Shown: positions 8,124 through 16,651 of the stretch, one piece after another
Position numbering within the stretch: the stretch's first letter is position 1
Layout of the letters: every line of letters starts with the position of its first letter
NCBI GenBank assembly: GCA_017558105.1
Contig: JAFYWI010000003.1
Location: 1-56,981 of the forward strand
Origin: Clostridia bacterium
GTDB lineage: Bacteria > Bacillota > Clostridia > Christensenellales > Borkfalkiaceae
Direction of reading: 5' to 3'
Length of the DNA: 56,981 nucleotides
Program-made: the position numbers and the translations under genes
Notes under the pieces: model-generated
What the model saw: only the letters and a program-made list of their open reading frames with translations
What the model was told of the DNA's origin: nothing
The model's database searches: none

Positions 8124-9434
8124 TTATTTGTCGTTTAAGCATTCAATACCAGGTAGTTTTTTGCCTTCGAATAATTCTAAAGAAGCACCACCACCGGTTG
8201 AAATATGCGTCATTTTATCTGCTAAACCAAAGGTTGTAACTGCTGCTGCAGAGTCGCCACCACCAATAATTGTTGTAGCCGTTGTTTCTGCTAATGCTTT
8301 TGCTACTGAAATTGTGCCGTTTGCAAAGCAAGGGTTTTCAAATACGCCCATAGGTCCGTTCCAAATAACCGTTTTAGCACTCTTAACAGCATCTGCGTAA
8401 AGTTCAATTGTTTTAGGACCGATATCTAAGCCCATTTTGTCTGCAGGGATATTTTCTACAGAGCAAACTTCAGTTTCAACTTCTGCATCTATTGGGTTAG
8501 GGAATTCTTTTGCAATAACTGCATCTACAGGAAGATAGAAGTTTTTGCCTAATTCTTTTGCTTTAGCCATCATATCTTTGCAATATTCAATTTGTTCTGT
8601 ATCTACAAGTGAAGTACCAACTTCGTAACCTTGTGCTTTTAAGAAGGTGTAAGCCATACCACCACCGATAATAAGTGTATCGCATTTTTCTAATAGGTTA
8701 GAAATAACTTTTAACTTATCTGCAACCTTAGCACCACCTAAAATTGCCACGAAAGGACGAACTGGGTTTTCTAAAGAATCTGCCATAACAGAAAGTTCTT
8801 TTTCAATTAAGAAACCACAAACTGCTTCTTTAACGAAGCCGTATTCTGCAATAGCAGCAGTAGTTGCGTGTGAACGGTGTGCAGTACCAAACGCATCGTT
8901 AACGTATACTTCGCAATAAGATGCAAGTTTTTTGCAAAGTGCTTCGTCTCTTTTTTCTTCGCCTTGTTCAAAACGAGTGTTTTCTAATAAAATAACTTCG
9001 CCGTCTTTTATGTTAGCAACTAGTTCGTCTGCACAAGGGCCAACAACGTCTTCTGCAAACTTAACTTCTTGGCCAAGTTTTTCTGCTAATTTAATAGCAA
9101 CAGGTTTTAAGGTGAATTTTTCTTTATCTTTTAATGCTTTTTGTAAAAATTCTTCTTTTGCTTTTGCTTGTTCTTCTATAGGTAATGCTTCTACTGCCTT
9201 CTTTTCTTTTTTAGTTAAGCCAAAACCTTTAGTAAAAATGTTGTGTGGCTTACCCATATGTGAACATAAAATAACTTTTGCGCCTTGTTCAATTAAATAT
9301 TTAATTGTAGGAAGTGCGCCGTTAATACGAGTTTCATCTGTAATTACACCGTTTTTCATTGGTACGTTAAAGTCTACCCTAACAAGACATTTCTTGCCAG
9401 CAACGTTTACGTCTTTAATAGATTTTTTGTTCAT
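8124..9434 (-). CDS. pgk: Phosphoglycerate kinase
   Basis: This PGK has [12 protein letters not shown] near residue 20, GGAKVADKL in the middle and the nucleotide-binding GGGDSAAAV near the C-terminus. It makes ATP from 1,3-bisphosphoglycerate. An AGGAG site 7 nt upstream selects the ATG at 9434 (436 aa); an in-frame ATG 21 bp further upstream has no such site. Usual PGKs have about 395 residues. The excess is a charged, probably helical insertion of about 38 residues after HMGKPHN (about residues 68-110) in the N-domain. No gap gene is adjacent. Confidence 0.96.
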   Translation of the reverse strand: MNKKSIKDVNVAGKKCLVRVDFNVPMKNGVITDETRINGALPTIKYLIEQGAKVILCSHMGKPHNIFTKGFGLTKKEKKAVEALPIEEQAKAKEEFLQKALKDKEKFTLKPVAIKLAEKLGQEVKFAEDVVGPCADELVANIKDGEVILLENTRFEQGEEKRDEALCKKLASYCEVYVNDAFGTAHRSHATTAAIAEYGFVKEAVCGFLIEKELSVMADSLENPVRPFVAILGGAKVADKLKVISNLLEKCDTLIIGGGMAYTFLKAQGYEVGTSLVDTEQIEYCKDMMAKAKELGKNFYLPVDAVIAKEFPNPIDAEVETEVCSVENIPADKMGLDIGPKTIELYADAVKSAKTVIWNGPMGVFENPCFANGTISVAKALAETTATTIIGGGDSAAAVTTFGLADKMTHISTGGGASLELFEGKKLPGIECLNDK

Positions 9435-9506
9435 AATAAATTCTCCTATGGGCATTGACCTTGTTTTTTTAAGCCTAAACTACCCTATTTTAATATTTTC
9501 TTATTT

Positions 9507-9535
9507 ATTATATAAATAAATCCACCGATTGTCAA
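9507..9535 (-). promoter_or_regulatory. Consensus sigma-A promoter of pgk-tpiA-gpmI
   Basis: Minus-strand TTGACA (9530-9535), a 17-bp spacer and TATAAT (9507-9512) match the consensus at all twelve positions. The -35 lies in the loop of a 9-bp inverted repeat AATCCACCG / CGGTGGATT (9519-9527, 9543-9551). That dyad may be the end of the upstream symporter transcript or an operator for a glycolytic regulator. Confidence 0.85.
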
Positions 9536-9568
9536 TTAAAAACGGTGGATTAAATTTAATTTTAACGT

Positions 9569-11236
9569 TTAGTTGTGGCTATAATGCCTAATGCTAAACG
9601 CAACGTTTGTAATATGGTCTGCAATTCTTTCTAAATGAGAAATAGTTTGCAAATAAACAGAACCTATTTCTGCCGTACATAAACCTTCTTTTAACCTTTC
9701 TATATGCTTGTTTTCTAGCTCTTTAGAAACGTTATCTATTTCGTCTTCGTACTTATCTACGTCGGCAAGTTTTTCTAAACTTCTGCTTTCAAATGCTAAA
9801 ATTGAACTTTCGTACAGGCTATTGAAAGTATTTACTAGTTCTTTTAATTCTTGTTTTGCTTCTTCAGAAAGTGCTAATTCTTCTTTACGCAATTTATGTG
9901 CGTATTCCATAATGTTTTCAGCATAGTCGCCAATACGTTCTATATCTGAAACAACGTGGTAATAAGAGCCAACCTTCTTATCGTCTTCTTCGCTTAATTC
10001 TTTACCTAAAAGTTTTGTTAGGTAAGCAGAAATTTCTTTATTGAAATGGTTAATAAGTTCTTCATTAGCACGCAATTTTTCGGTGTTATCTACTTCACTA
10101 GTTAACATTTCAACTGCTAAACTAACGTTTTCTTTAGCAAATTCACTCATACGAATAATTTCGTTTTTAGTGTTACCAACTGCAACTGGTGGAGTGCTTA
10201 ATAACCTTTCGTCTATAAACGCGAACTTGAACTTTTCATCATCTTCGGCTTTCTTTTCTGGAATAATTAAACAAGCAAGTTTAACAACGGCTGGGCTAAA
10301 CGGCAACAATATTGCAGTAGTTATAACGTTAAATAACGTGTGGAATATTGCTATTTGTTGACCAACGTCGGTTGAAATTGAAGCAAATAAATTACGTACT
10401 TGCGTTTTCCATATCCATAACGGAGCAATAAATAATAAACAACCAAAGGTGTTAAACAATAAGTGAACGATTGCCGTTCTTTTTGCGTTAACGTGTGTGC
10501 CAGCAGAACTCATTATAGAAGTTAAACAAGTACCTATGTTAGAGCCTAATGCTAAGAATAACGCGTTTTCAAAACTTAAAACTTCAATACCTGCTAAAAC
10601 AACCATTAAAGAAGTTATGGTTGAAGAACTATGTACTAAAGCCGTTAAAACAATACCAATTAAAATTAATAATAGTGGGAAGTGGTCGCCTTGGAATATT
10701 GCTTGTACCCAAACGTGTGGTTGAGTTTTATCTCCCCCAACAAACATTATTGCTTGTGCATAAGCAGAAATAAATTCTAACCCAACGAAAATTAAGCCTA
10801 AACCTGCTAAAATATTGCCAATGTTTTCAACTTTTTCGTTCTTTATTAGCATAGACATTAAAATACCAATACAACCAATCATCGCGGCGATTGCACCAAC
10901 CTCTATTTCGCCAATACTAGAAAGTGAAACGATATGCGCAGTAACCGTTGTACCAATGTTTGCACCCATAATAACGTTGGTGGCTTGTACCAAAGTCATT
11001 AACCCAATGTTAACAAACCCAACCAGCATTACCGTGGTTGCCGTTGAACTTTGAATTATACTAGTAACTGCTAAGCCTACGCCTACGCCTGCAAACCTGT
11101 TGGTAGTAACTTTACCAAGAAGTTTTTTCATACCCTTACCGGCTACTTGTTCTAATGCGTTGCCCATAACTTTCATACCAATCATCATAGCGGCAACACC
11201 ACCGAACATAAAGAAAATGTTCCAAATCATATGCAA
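9569..11236 (-). CDS. Na/Pi cotransporter family protein with PhoU-like domain
   Basis: The 555-aa protein has two repeated membrane halves carrying the PNaS QSS motifs (IIQSSTATTVM near residue 60, VHSSSTITSL near 210) and a soluble helical PhoU-like C-terminal region from about residue 350. It should take up phosphate, or a related anion, with sodium at the cytoplasmic membrane. Two starts fit: TTG at 11236, 6 nt after AGGAG, and ATG at 11230, 12 nt after it. Its promoter overlaps a 20-bp perfect palindrome, so it is probably regulated on its own. Confidence 0.9.
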   Translation of the reverse strand: MHMIWNIFFMFGGVAAMMIGMKVMGNALEQVAGKGMKKLLGKVTTNRFAGVGVGLAVTSIIQSSTATTVMLVGFVNIGLMTLVQATNVIMGANIGTTVTAHIVSLSSIGEIEVGAIAAMIGCIGILMSMLIKNEKVENIGNILAGLGLIFVGLEFISAYAQAIMFVGGDKTQPHVWVQAIFQGDHFPLLLILIGIVLTALVHSSSTITSLMVVLAGIEVLSFENALFLALGSNIGTCLTSIMSSAGTHVNAKRTAIVHLLFNTFGCLLFIAPLWIWKTQVRNLFASISTDVGQQIAIFHTLFNVITTAILLPFSPAVVKLACLIIPEKKAEDDEKFKFAFIDERLLSTPPVAVGNTKNEIIRMSEFAKENVSLAVEMLTSEVDNTEKLRANEELINHFNKEISAYLTKLLGKELSEEDDKKVGSYYHVVSDIERIGDYAENIMEYAHKLRKEELALSEEAKQELKELVNTFNSLYESSILAFESRSLEKLADVDKYEDEIDNVSKELENKHIERLKEGLCTAEIGSVYLQTISHLERIADHITNVAFSIRHYSHN

Positions 11237-11268
11237 ATATTTCTCCTAATGTAATAATCTAGTTAAAT

Positions 11269-11288
11269 ATTAAATTGTACAATTTAAT
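11269..11288. promoter_or_regulatory. 20-bp perfect palindrome at the symporter transcription start
   Basis: The sequence ATTAAATTG followed by its mirror, with TA at the centre, forms an uninterrupted 20-bp palindrome. It begins at the -10 box (11287-11292) and covers the predicted start of the transcript. Its position is that of a repressor operator. The cognate regulator is not evident in the window. Confidence 0.55.
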
Positions 11289-11316
11289 TTTACAAAATTT
11301 TTTTTAACTTTGTCAA
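11287..11316 (-). promoter_or_regulatory. Promoter of the Na/Pi symporter gene
   Basis: Minus-strand TTGACA (11311-11316) lies 18 bp from TAAAAT (11287-11292). The palindromic operator candidate overlaps the -10. Confidence 0.65.
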
Positions 11317-11330
11317 ACGATTTAACGGCA

Positions 11331-11359
11331 AAAAATAAAAACACCATCAACGGTGTTTT
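11331..11359 (-). terminator. Terminator after trmL
   Basis: A 7-bp AACACCG/TGGTGTT-type stem is followed on the minus strand by TTTATTTTTTG, just downstream of the trmL stop. Confidence 0.8.
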
Positions 11360-11366
11360 AATATTT

Positions 11367-11858
11367 TTACTTATTAGGTATTTCCCCTTCAGTTTTAAAA
11401 TTAGGGAAATTTAATTGTCTTAAGGCTTCGTAAACGCCTACGCATACGGAGTTAGAAAGGTTTAATGACCTTGTTTCGCCCACCATAGGAATACGAACGC
11501 ACTCAGAATAATGTTTTTCTAATAAACTTTCTGGTAGACCTTTTGTTTCTTTACCAAAAACCAAAAAGTCGCCGTCATTATATTTAGCATCGCTATGTAT
11601 AACCTTTGCTTTGGTAGAATAAAAATAAAAGTTTTTGCCGTTATAGAACTTTTCTATAACTTCTTCAATACTATCGTAATAATGAATTTCTACTAAATTC
11701 CAATAGTCTAAACCTGCCCTTTTTAAGTATTTGTCGCTTACTTCAAACCCTAAAGGGCGAACCATATGTAATATGCTACCAGTTACTGCGCAAGTTCTTG
11801 CAATATTGCCTGCGTTTTGTGGTATTTCTGGTTCAACTAAAACTATATTTATTGCCAT
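11367..11858 (-). CDS. trmL: tRNA (cytidine/uridine-34-2'-O)-methyltransferase, TrmL family
   Basis: The 163-aa SPOUT methyltransferase has the size and motifs of TrmL: NIVLVEPEIPQNAGNIARTC (motif 1), FGKETKGLPE (motif 2) and the knotted SAM-binding loop MVGETRSLNLSNSV (motif 3). It should methylate the 2'-OH of the wobble base of leucine tRNAs. It is the last gene of the run flippase-dus-nitrilase-like-trmL, with an AGGAGA site before its ATG and a terminator after it. Confidence 0.92.
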   Translation of the reverse strand: MAINIVLVEPEIPQNAGNIARTCAVTGSILHMVRPLGFEVSDKYLKRAGLDYWNLVEIHYYDSIEEVIEKFYNGKNFYFYSTKAKVIHSDAKYNDGDFLVFGKETKGLPESLLEKHYSECVRIPMVGETRSLNLSNSVCVGVYEALRQLNFPNFKTEGEIPNK

Positions 11859-11880
11859 AATTTTTCTCCTAGTAAACTAA

Positions 11881-12561
11881 TTAATATCCCGAACTAAAAT
11901 CTCTATAAAGCCCACGTCTTCTACTGCTAATGAGCCTATAATCTTTTTCTATTTTAATAGTTGCATCTACAATTTCTTGCCCACTTGCAACTTTAATTTC
12001 GCCTTTTATATCTGCTATGCAAGAATATTTTTCGGCAACCAAACACATTGCAATTCCGTTAGAAAACGCCCCTGCACGAAGCATAACTTGTGGCATTTGC
12101 CCGTCTAACTTTTTATACAAGCAAACTATAACGTCTGCATCGCAAAGGGCTAAAACTCTTGGAACTTCTGGAAAAAATAAATCTTCGCCAATAATTAAAC
12201 CAATTTTGCCAGCGCTAGTGTCGTATACCCTAAAGTTGCCACCCGAAACAAACTCGCTTTCGTCTAAACAATGCGCCATATCGGAAACGCCTAAAATTTT
12301 GCCTTTATCTGCTATTACGGCAGAGTGGCGAAATACTCCGTAAGTGTCGGTATCGCACCCACAAATTACTACTGAAGATATTTCTTTAGAAAGCCTTGCT
12401 ATGTCTTGAAAATATTCCGTTTCGCCAGCAAGTTCTTTTTTATAACTAACAAGCCCCAACCCGTTAAAGCCAAAAACTACTACTTCTTTATTAGAAATTA
12501 AAGGCATTTTATCTTGCCAAACTTCGTTTAACGTGCCTTCCGTAACAAAAGAAAAACGCAT
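11881..12561 (-). CDS. Nitrilase-fold protein lacking the Glu-Lys-Cys triad
   Basis: The 226-aa protein keeps the nitrilase/carbon-nitrogen-hydrolase framework: VVVFGFNGLGL near residue 27, GVSDMAHCL near 91 and KIGLIIGEDLFFPE near 119. At each catalytic position the residue is changed: Glu to Phe32, Lys to Met95 and the nucleophile Cys to Gly125 (family pattern IGLLICEDLxFPE). It is also shorter than typical members (about 260-300 aa). It is probably a pseudoenzyme with a binding or scaffolding role; the frame is intact, so a simple pseudogene is less likely. It sits between trmL and dus, with a GGGGG site before the ATG. Confidence 0.75.
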   Translation of the reverse strand: MRFSFVTEGTLNEVWQDKMPLISNKEVVVFGFNGLGLVSYKKELAGETEYFQDIARLSKEISSVVICGCDTDTYGVFRHSAVIADKGKILGVSDMAHCLDESEFVSGGNFRVYDTSAGKIGLIIGEDLFFPEVPRVLALCDADVIVCLYKKLDGQMPQVMLRAGAFSNGIAMCLVAEKYSCIADIKGEIKVASGQEIVDATIKIEKDYRLISSRRRGLYRDFSSGY

Positions 12562-12620
12562 ATTGCCCCCTAAAACTAATATCTATATATAATATTTAAC
12601 TTTTAGGGTTTTTGTTAAAG

Positions 12621-13556
12621 TTATAAAACTTTGTTTAGTAATTCTTTTAATACGTTTATATTTTCTGCAGTAGTTAGTTGTTTTTTAACTTCTTTTATAT
12701 TTCTTTCGCCCTTAAAATAATAAGGAATAAACTTTCTAAATTCTGCGTTTGCCCTTGTTTTGCCAAAAACTTCTTCCATAATTTGAAGTTGAGAAAAAAT
12801 AAACTCTTTTTTTGTTAGTGGCGGGTTAATATTAAGTAATTCACACACTAAAAACAAATTATCTATTCCACCACGGGCAAGCATAATTCCATCTGCACCA
12901 GTATTAGTAAACATTTTAAAAGCATCTTCTTTAGTGAATATACCACCATTTGCTATAACGGGAATATTAACCGCCTTTTTTGCTTTATAAATACTATTAT
13001 AGTCTGGCTCGCCAGAATAATACGCATCTTTTACCCTTGCGTGTATGGTTATTAGTTTTGCTCCTGCGTTTTCTGCCATTAAAGCAAAATCGGTGGCAAC
13101 GTCGTCGCCCTCTTTAATGCCTTTTCTAATTTTTATGGTTATGGTTTTGCCACTTTTAACGCACTCTCGAATAATTTGTTCTGCCCTATTTATATCGGTA
13201 AGTAATGCACTACCTTCGCCGTTTTTATACACCTTAGGAACGGGGCAACCCATATTGATATCTACAATATCAAAGTCTTTTAATTCTTCACTTTCGCAAG
13301 CCTTTCTTAAAAAATAAGGGTCGCTACCAAATAGTTGAACTGCCGTATTTTTTATTCCGTCACCTGCCAAAAGCAATTCTTTAGTGCCGTTGTTTTTATA
13401 AACCAAACCTTTTGCACTAACCAATTCTGTAAAGCAAAGCCCGTAGCCTAACTTTAGGGCTAAACTACGAAAGGCATAGTTAGTGTACCCTGCTATTGGG
13501 GCTAAAAAAATATTATTCTTTATTTTGTTGTTGCCTAACTTTAATTCCTTTACCAT
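12621..13556 (-). CDS. dus: tRNA-dihydrouridine synthase
   Basis: The 311-aa flavoprotein has the Dus core: LAPIAGYTNYAFR near residue 18 binds FMN, the proton-donor Cys104 lies in NMGCPVPKVYKNGEGSALL, and GADGIMLARGG closes the FMN site. It reduces uridines in tRNA with NADPH. The pattern is nearest DusB. Its ATG lies 44 bp inside the end of the flippase gene, which implies translational coupling; the only Shine-Dalgarno candidate there is a weak AAGG. Confidence 0.92.
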   Translation of the reverse strand: MVKELKLGNNKIKNNIFLAPIAGYTNYAFRSLALKLGYGLCFTELVSAKGLVYKNNGTKELLLAGDGIKNTAVQLFGSDPYFLRKACESEELKDFDIVDINMGCPVPKVYKNGEGSALLTDINRAEQIIRECVKSGKTITIKIRKGIKEGDDVATDFALMAENAGAKLITIHARVKDAYYSGEPDYNSIYKAKKAVNIPVIANGGIFTKEDAFKMFTNTGADGIMLARGGIDNLFLVCELLNINPPLTKKEFIFSQLQIMEEVFGKTRANAEFRKFIPYYFKGERNIKEVKKQLTTAENINVLKELLNKVL

Positions 13557-14871
13557 TTTGGTTTGCCTTTACAAAAAATATCATAAATAAGTTTACCAAA
13601 CAAATTATAAAATAGCAAGCAATTAAACTATAAGCGCCACCATAAATATTTATATTGGGGTTTTTTAATAGTATTATTTCTAAAATCGTTTTAATTAAAA
13701 TTGCAACGCCCATTGAAATTATTGGTCTAAATACTTTATTTAATGCAATTAAAATGGCGTTTTGGGTTTGCATAACCGAAATAAACACAACGTTTACACA
13801 CATAATTCTTAATAGGTTTACTGCAACTAAATATTCTTCTTTATTAAACCTTTTATATAATATTGAAATTACCTTATCTGCAGTAAAAAATAGTAAAACA
13901 GCACTTAAAACGCTAACTAAAAGAGTTAAAAGCAAGGCTTTTACGCCTAATTTCTTTTTGTTTTTTATGTTTTCTTGCTTTGAAATAGTTGGTATTGCCG
14001 TGCTTGAAATTCCATAGCATATTGCAACGGGTAAATTTATTATAGAAGATACTGCGCCACTAAAAATTCCAAAAAGCGAAGTGGCGTTTTTCGTGTAGTT
14101 TTTTAGCAAGTTTATAATAATAAAACTATCTGCCGTTTGCGAAAGTGGTATTAAAATGCCTATTAAAGTTATTGGTATAAATAATTTTATAACCTTTTTT
14201 ACGTTAAAGTTTGTTTTGTTATAATTGAAGTTTGGCAAAGTATTTTTTTTATGCCTTATAAAAATTAAATAAAGCATAAGTAATGCAACGTATTCTGAAA
14301 TTGTTACTGCAAGCGTTGCCCCACCAGATGCAAGTTTTACGTTTGGCATAAAAATATAGGCTAAAAATAACCCAAAAAATAACTTTATAAGTTGTTCTAC
14401 TACTTGCGAAGTAGAAGTTGGCAACATATTAGTTTGCCCTTGAAAATAACCCCTAAAACAAGAAATTAACGAAACTGCAAAAATACTTGGGGCTAAAAAT
14501 ATATAAGATAGGGTTGCCTTTTCGTTACCTTGCAAAATTGCAAGGGGTTTGGCAAAAATTACCATAAATAAAGAAAAAATTGCCCCTATTATAGAAAACA
14601 ATTTTGCACTGCCGTAAAAATAGGTTAGCGCGTTTTCTTCTTTGTTTTCTTTATTAGAAGCAATTATTTTTGATAAAGCAGAAGGTAGCGCACAGCCAGA
14701 AAAATCTAATAACACACAATATAGTGGAAAAACCATTTGGTAAAGCCCTAAACCCTCGCTACCCAAAACATTAGTTAGTGGCACACGGTATATTGCGCCA
14801 ATTATTTTTGCAATTAAACTACCTGCACCTAAAATTATTGCGCCTTTTAATATTCCCGTTTGCTTTTTCAT
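13513..14871 (-). CDS. Oligosaccharide/lipid flippase, SpoVB/MurJ-like (MOP superfamily)
   Basis: The 452-aa protein has about 14 hydrophobic segments and the N-terminal GAIILGAGSLIAKIIGAIYR plus NVLGSEGLGLYQM typical of polysaccharide-biosynthesis/stage V sporulation protein B transporters. Such proteins move lipid-linked cell-wall or cortex precursors across the membrane. It directly follows spoVT, the order spoVT-yabM seen in Bacillus, which points to a sporulation or cell-wall role. No clear Shine-Dalgarno precedes its ATG, which lies 17 bp after the spoVT stop. Confidence 0.88.
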   Translation of the reverse strand: MKKQTGILKGAIILGAGSLIAKIIGAIYRVPLTNVLGSEGLGLYQMVFPLYCVLLDFSGCALPSALSKIIASNKENKEENALTYFYGSAKLFSIIGAIFSLFMVIFAKPLAILQGNEKATLSYIFLAPSIFAVSLISCFRGYFQGQTNMLPTSTSQVVEQLIKLFFGLFLAYIFMPNVKLASGGATLAVTISEYVALLMLYLIFIRHKKNTLPNFNYNKTNFNVKKVIKLFIPITLIGILIPLSQTADSFIIINLLKNYTKNATSLFGIFSGAVSSIINLPVAICYGISSTAIPTISKQENIKNKKKLGVKALLLTLLVSVLSAVLLFFTADKVISILYKRFNKEEYLVAVNLLRIMCVNVVFISVMQTQNAILIALNKVFRPIISMGVAILIKTILEIILLKNPNINIYGGAYSLIACYFIICLVNLFMIFFVKANQNGKGIKVRQQQNKE

Positions 14872-14888
14872 ATGTAACGGCTAAAAGG

Positions 14889-15431
14889 TTATTCAAACTG
14901 CCTTGCCAAAACGCTTGCACCAAGCCTTACTAACTTAACGTCTAACGAATTAAACCTTTTTGCCCTTTCTTTATTAAATATTACAATGCTTCCAAAGCAG
15001 TCTCCATTACAAATTATTGGTACTACTATTTGGTTTTCAATATCTGTTTCGTCGTCTAAACAAACGGGAATTATAGTGCCACCTTCTTCTTTGCAAATAA
15101 CAAGGCTTTTTCTTTCTTTTAGCGCCTTTTCTAACTTTACGCTAATATGTTTTTTAACTAAATCTTTTTTGCCACCTGCAACGCATAAAACGGTGTTTGT
15201 ATCGGTAATATAACAAGGGGTTTCTAAAAGTTCGTACATACTATCGCAAACACTTTTTGCCAAAACTTCTATGCTTTGTATTGGCGAATATTTTGTAAAA
15301 ATTAGTTGCTCTTTATCGGTATAAATTTCTAAAGGGTCCCCTTCTTTAATTCGTAGAGTTTTTCTAATTTCTTTTGGAATTACCACCCTGCCTAACTCGT
15401 CTATTCTTCTAACAATGCCGGTATCTCGCAT
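14889..15431 (-). CDS. spoVT: Stage V sporulation protein T (AbrB-like regulator)
   Basis: An AbrB/SpoVT DNA-binding domain at residues 1-50 (RRIDELGRVVIPKEIRKTL) is followed by a GAF-like domain (about 56-178), the SpoVT architecture. The start at 15431 (180 aa) is fixed by GGAGGT 9 nt upstream; an open frame continues 30 codons further but has no such site. SpoVT tunes sigma-G-dependent genes in the forespore. A sigma-G-like promoter precedes it, and a SpoVB-like flippase follows. Confidence 0.93.
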   Translation of the reverse strand: MRDTGIVRRIDELGRVVIPKEIRKTLRIKEGDPLEIYTDKEQLIFTKYSPIQSIEVLAKSVCDSMYELLETPCYITDTNTVLCVAGGKKDLVKKHISVKLEKALKERKSLVICKEEGGTIIPVCLDDETDIENQIVVPIICNGDCFGSIVIFNKERAKRFNSLDVKLVRLGASVLARQFE

Positions 15432-15458
15432 AATAAAATAACCTCCGTAACTTAAAAT

Positions 15459-15488
15459 AAGTATGCGAAGGTTAAAATTTTTTATTCG
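15459..15488 (-). promoter_or_regulatory. Sigma-G-type promoter of spoVT
   Basis: Minus-strand CGAATA (15483-15488), a 17-bp spacer and CATACTT (15459-15465) closely resemble the sigma-G consensus TGAATA-N17/18-CATACTA. Bacillus spoVT is known to be transcribed by sigma-G. A GGAGGT ribosome site follows. Confidence 0.65.
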
Positions 15489-15511
15489 TAAATTAAATTT
15501 GTTAAGTAATT

Positions 15512-16618
15512 TTATTGCCAAGCAAGTGGCACTTCTCTATTTTGCTTAAACCAATCGGTATCTTTTAGCACGGAAGATAACCCGTCGCAATCTACTAAAA
15601 CTTCTTGTTCGGTTGAAGATGACGTTACAACTATATTGCCGTTTAATTTTGTGTATTCGCCAACGTTTTCATATTTATCTTTTTCTTCGTTATATTCAAC
15701 TTCTATTGTGCTAGTAACGTAAACCTTTTCTGTATATAGGGCAATATTATTAATAACGTTTTGCGTTGGAAAAGTGTTTTCTAAATTTTGCGTGTATTCT
15801 ACACTACCTGCAACACAAGTAACCGTTACTATTTTTGGTTGTATTACAGAAAGCAACTTAGTTGTGTTAGAAGTATTAGAGCCGTGATGCCCTGCCTTAA
15901 ACAATTCTACTTGTGGTAAATTGTTTCTAGTTAATAAACTTTCTTCGCCGTCTTCTTCTAAATCGCCCGTAAATAAAAAGTTTCTAGTTCCGTGCGTTAA
16001 CAAAAAGCACACGGAATAATTATTTTCTTCGCTAGATTTATTTTCGTAAAACTTTTGGTATAAAAAGGTTAGCCTAATGCTTTCCGTTAACATTATTTCT
16101 CTTTTTGCACCATTAAGGTTATTATAGCACTCTAAAACGGTATAGTGGGTTGCGCCTTGTGCTACTTCTGCATCTCTTTTAGCAACGTAGTTATTATAAG
16201 TATCACTATCTTTATCGCTTCTAGCAAAGTCTATAATAGTTTCGCATTCATATAGGTCAAAAATGCCGTTTTTACAACCAAAACCTGCAATATGGTCTTG
16301 GTCGGCGTGGGTGGCTATAACGTATTCTAACTTATTGTCTAAAACAACTCTATCTAAATAACTTTTAATAGTTGGTACACTTTCGTTTGTACTACCTGCG
16401 TCTACTAAAATATCGTTATCGCCTGCTTTAATATAAATGCAGTCGCCAGCGTATTTGTTACCAAGTTCTAAAAAGTGAATAGAAAGTTCACCTTTTAACT
16501 CTAAAGGTGGAAGTTTATTAAAGTAAGTGGTATATAAATAATACCCTGCGCCTATTAGAAAAACTATTATAGAAAGCACTATAGATATGCCTTTTGTTGC
16601 TTTACTTTTTCTTGCCAT
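15512..16618 (-). CDS. ComEC/Rec2-like metallo-beta-lactamase-fold protein
   Basis: The 368-aa protein has one N-terminal membrane segment (about residues 12-30) and an MBL domain resembling the hydrolase part of ComEC: FLELGNKYAGDC near 49, ILVDAGS near 70, the metal motif ATHADQDH (H104, D106, D108, H109), LFTGDLE and GHHGSNTSN. Full ComEC also has a channel domain, absent here, so this is a stand-alone, outward-facing hydrolase. It may act on DNA ends or phosphodiesters; the substrate is unknown. GGGGGAG precedes the ATG. Confidence 0.82.
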   Translation of the reverse strand: MARKSKATKGISIVLSIIVFLIGAGYYLYTTYFNKLPPLELKGELSIHFLELGNKYAGDCIYIKAGDNDILVDAGSTNESVPTIKSYLDRVVLDNKLEYVIATHADQDHIAGFGCKNGIFDLYECETIIDFARSDKDSDTYNNYVAKRDAEVAQGATHYTVLECYNNLNGAKREIMLTESIRLTFLYQKFYENKSSEENNYSVCFLLTHGTRNFLFTGDLEEDGEESLLTRNNLPQVELFKAGHHGSNTSNTTKLLSVIQPKIVTVTCVAGSVEYTQNLENTFPTQNVINNIALYTEKVYVTSTIEVEYNEEKDKYENVGEYTKLNGNIVVTSSSTEQEVLVDCDGLSSVLKDTDWFKQNREVPLAWQ

Positions 16619-16651
16619 AACTCCCCCTTTTATTTTTTTGTTTTTTATACT

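Noticed and set aside
9519-9551. CggR-type operator at the pgk promoter
   Set aside because: The dyad AATCCACCG/CGGTGGATT lacks the CGGGAC and TGTC elements. It could equally be the end of the upstream transcript.
14889-15521. A longer SpoVT starting at 15521
   Set aside because: The extra 30 codons have no ribosome site, overlap the upstream gene and contain the sigma-G-like promoter. GGAGGT selects the ATG at 15431.
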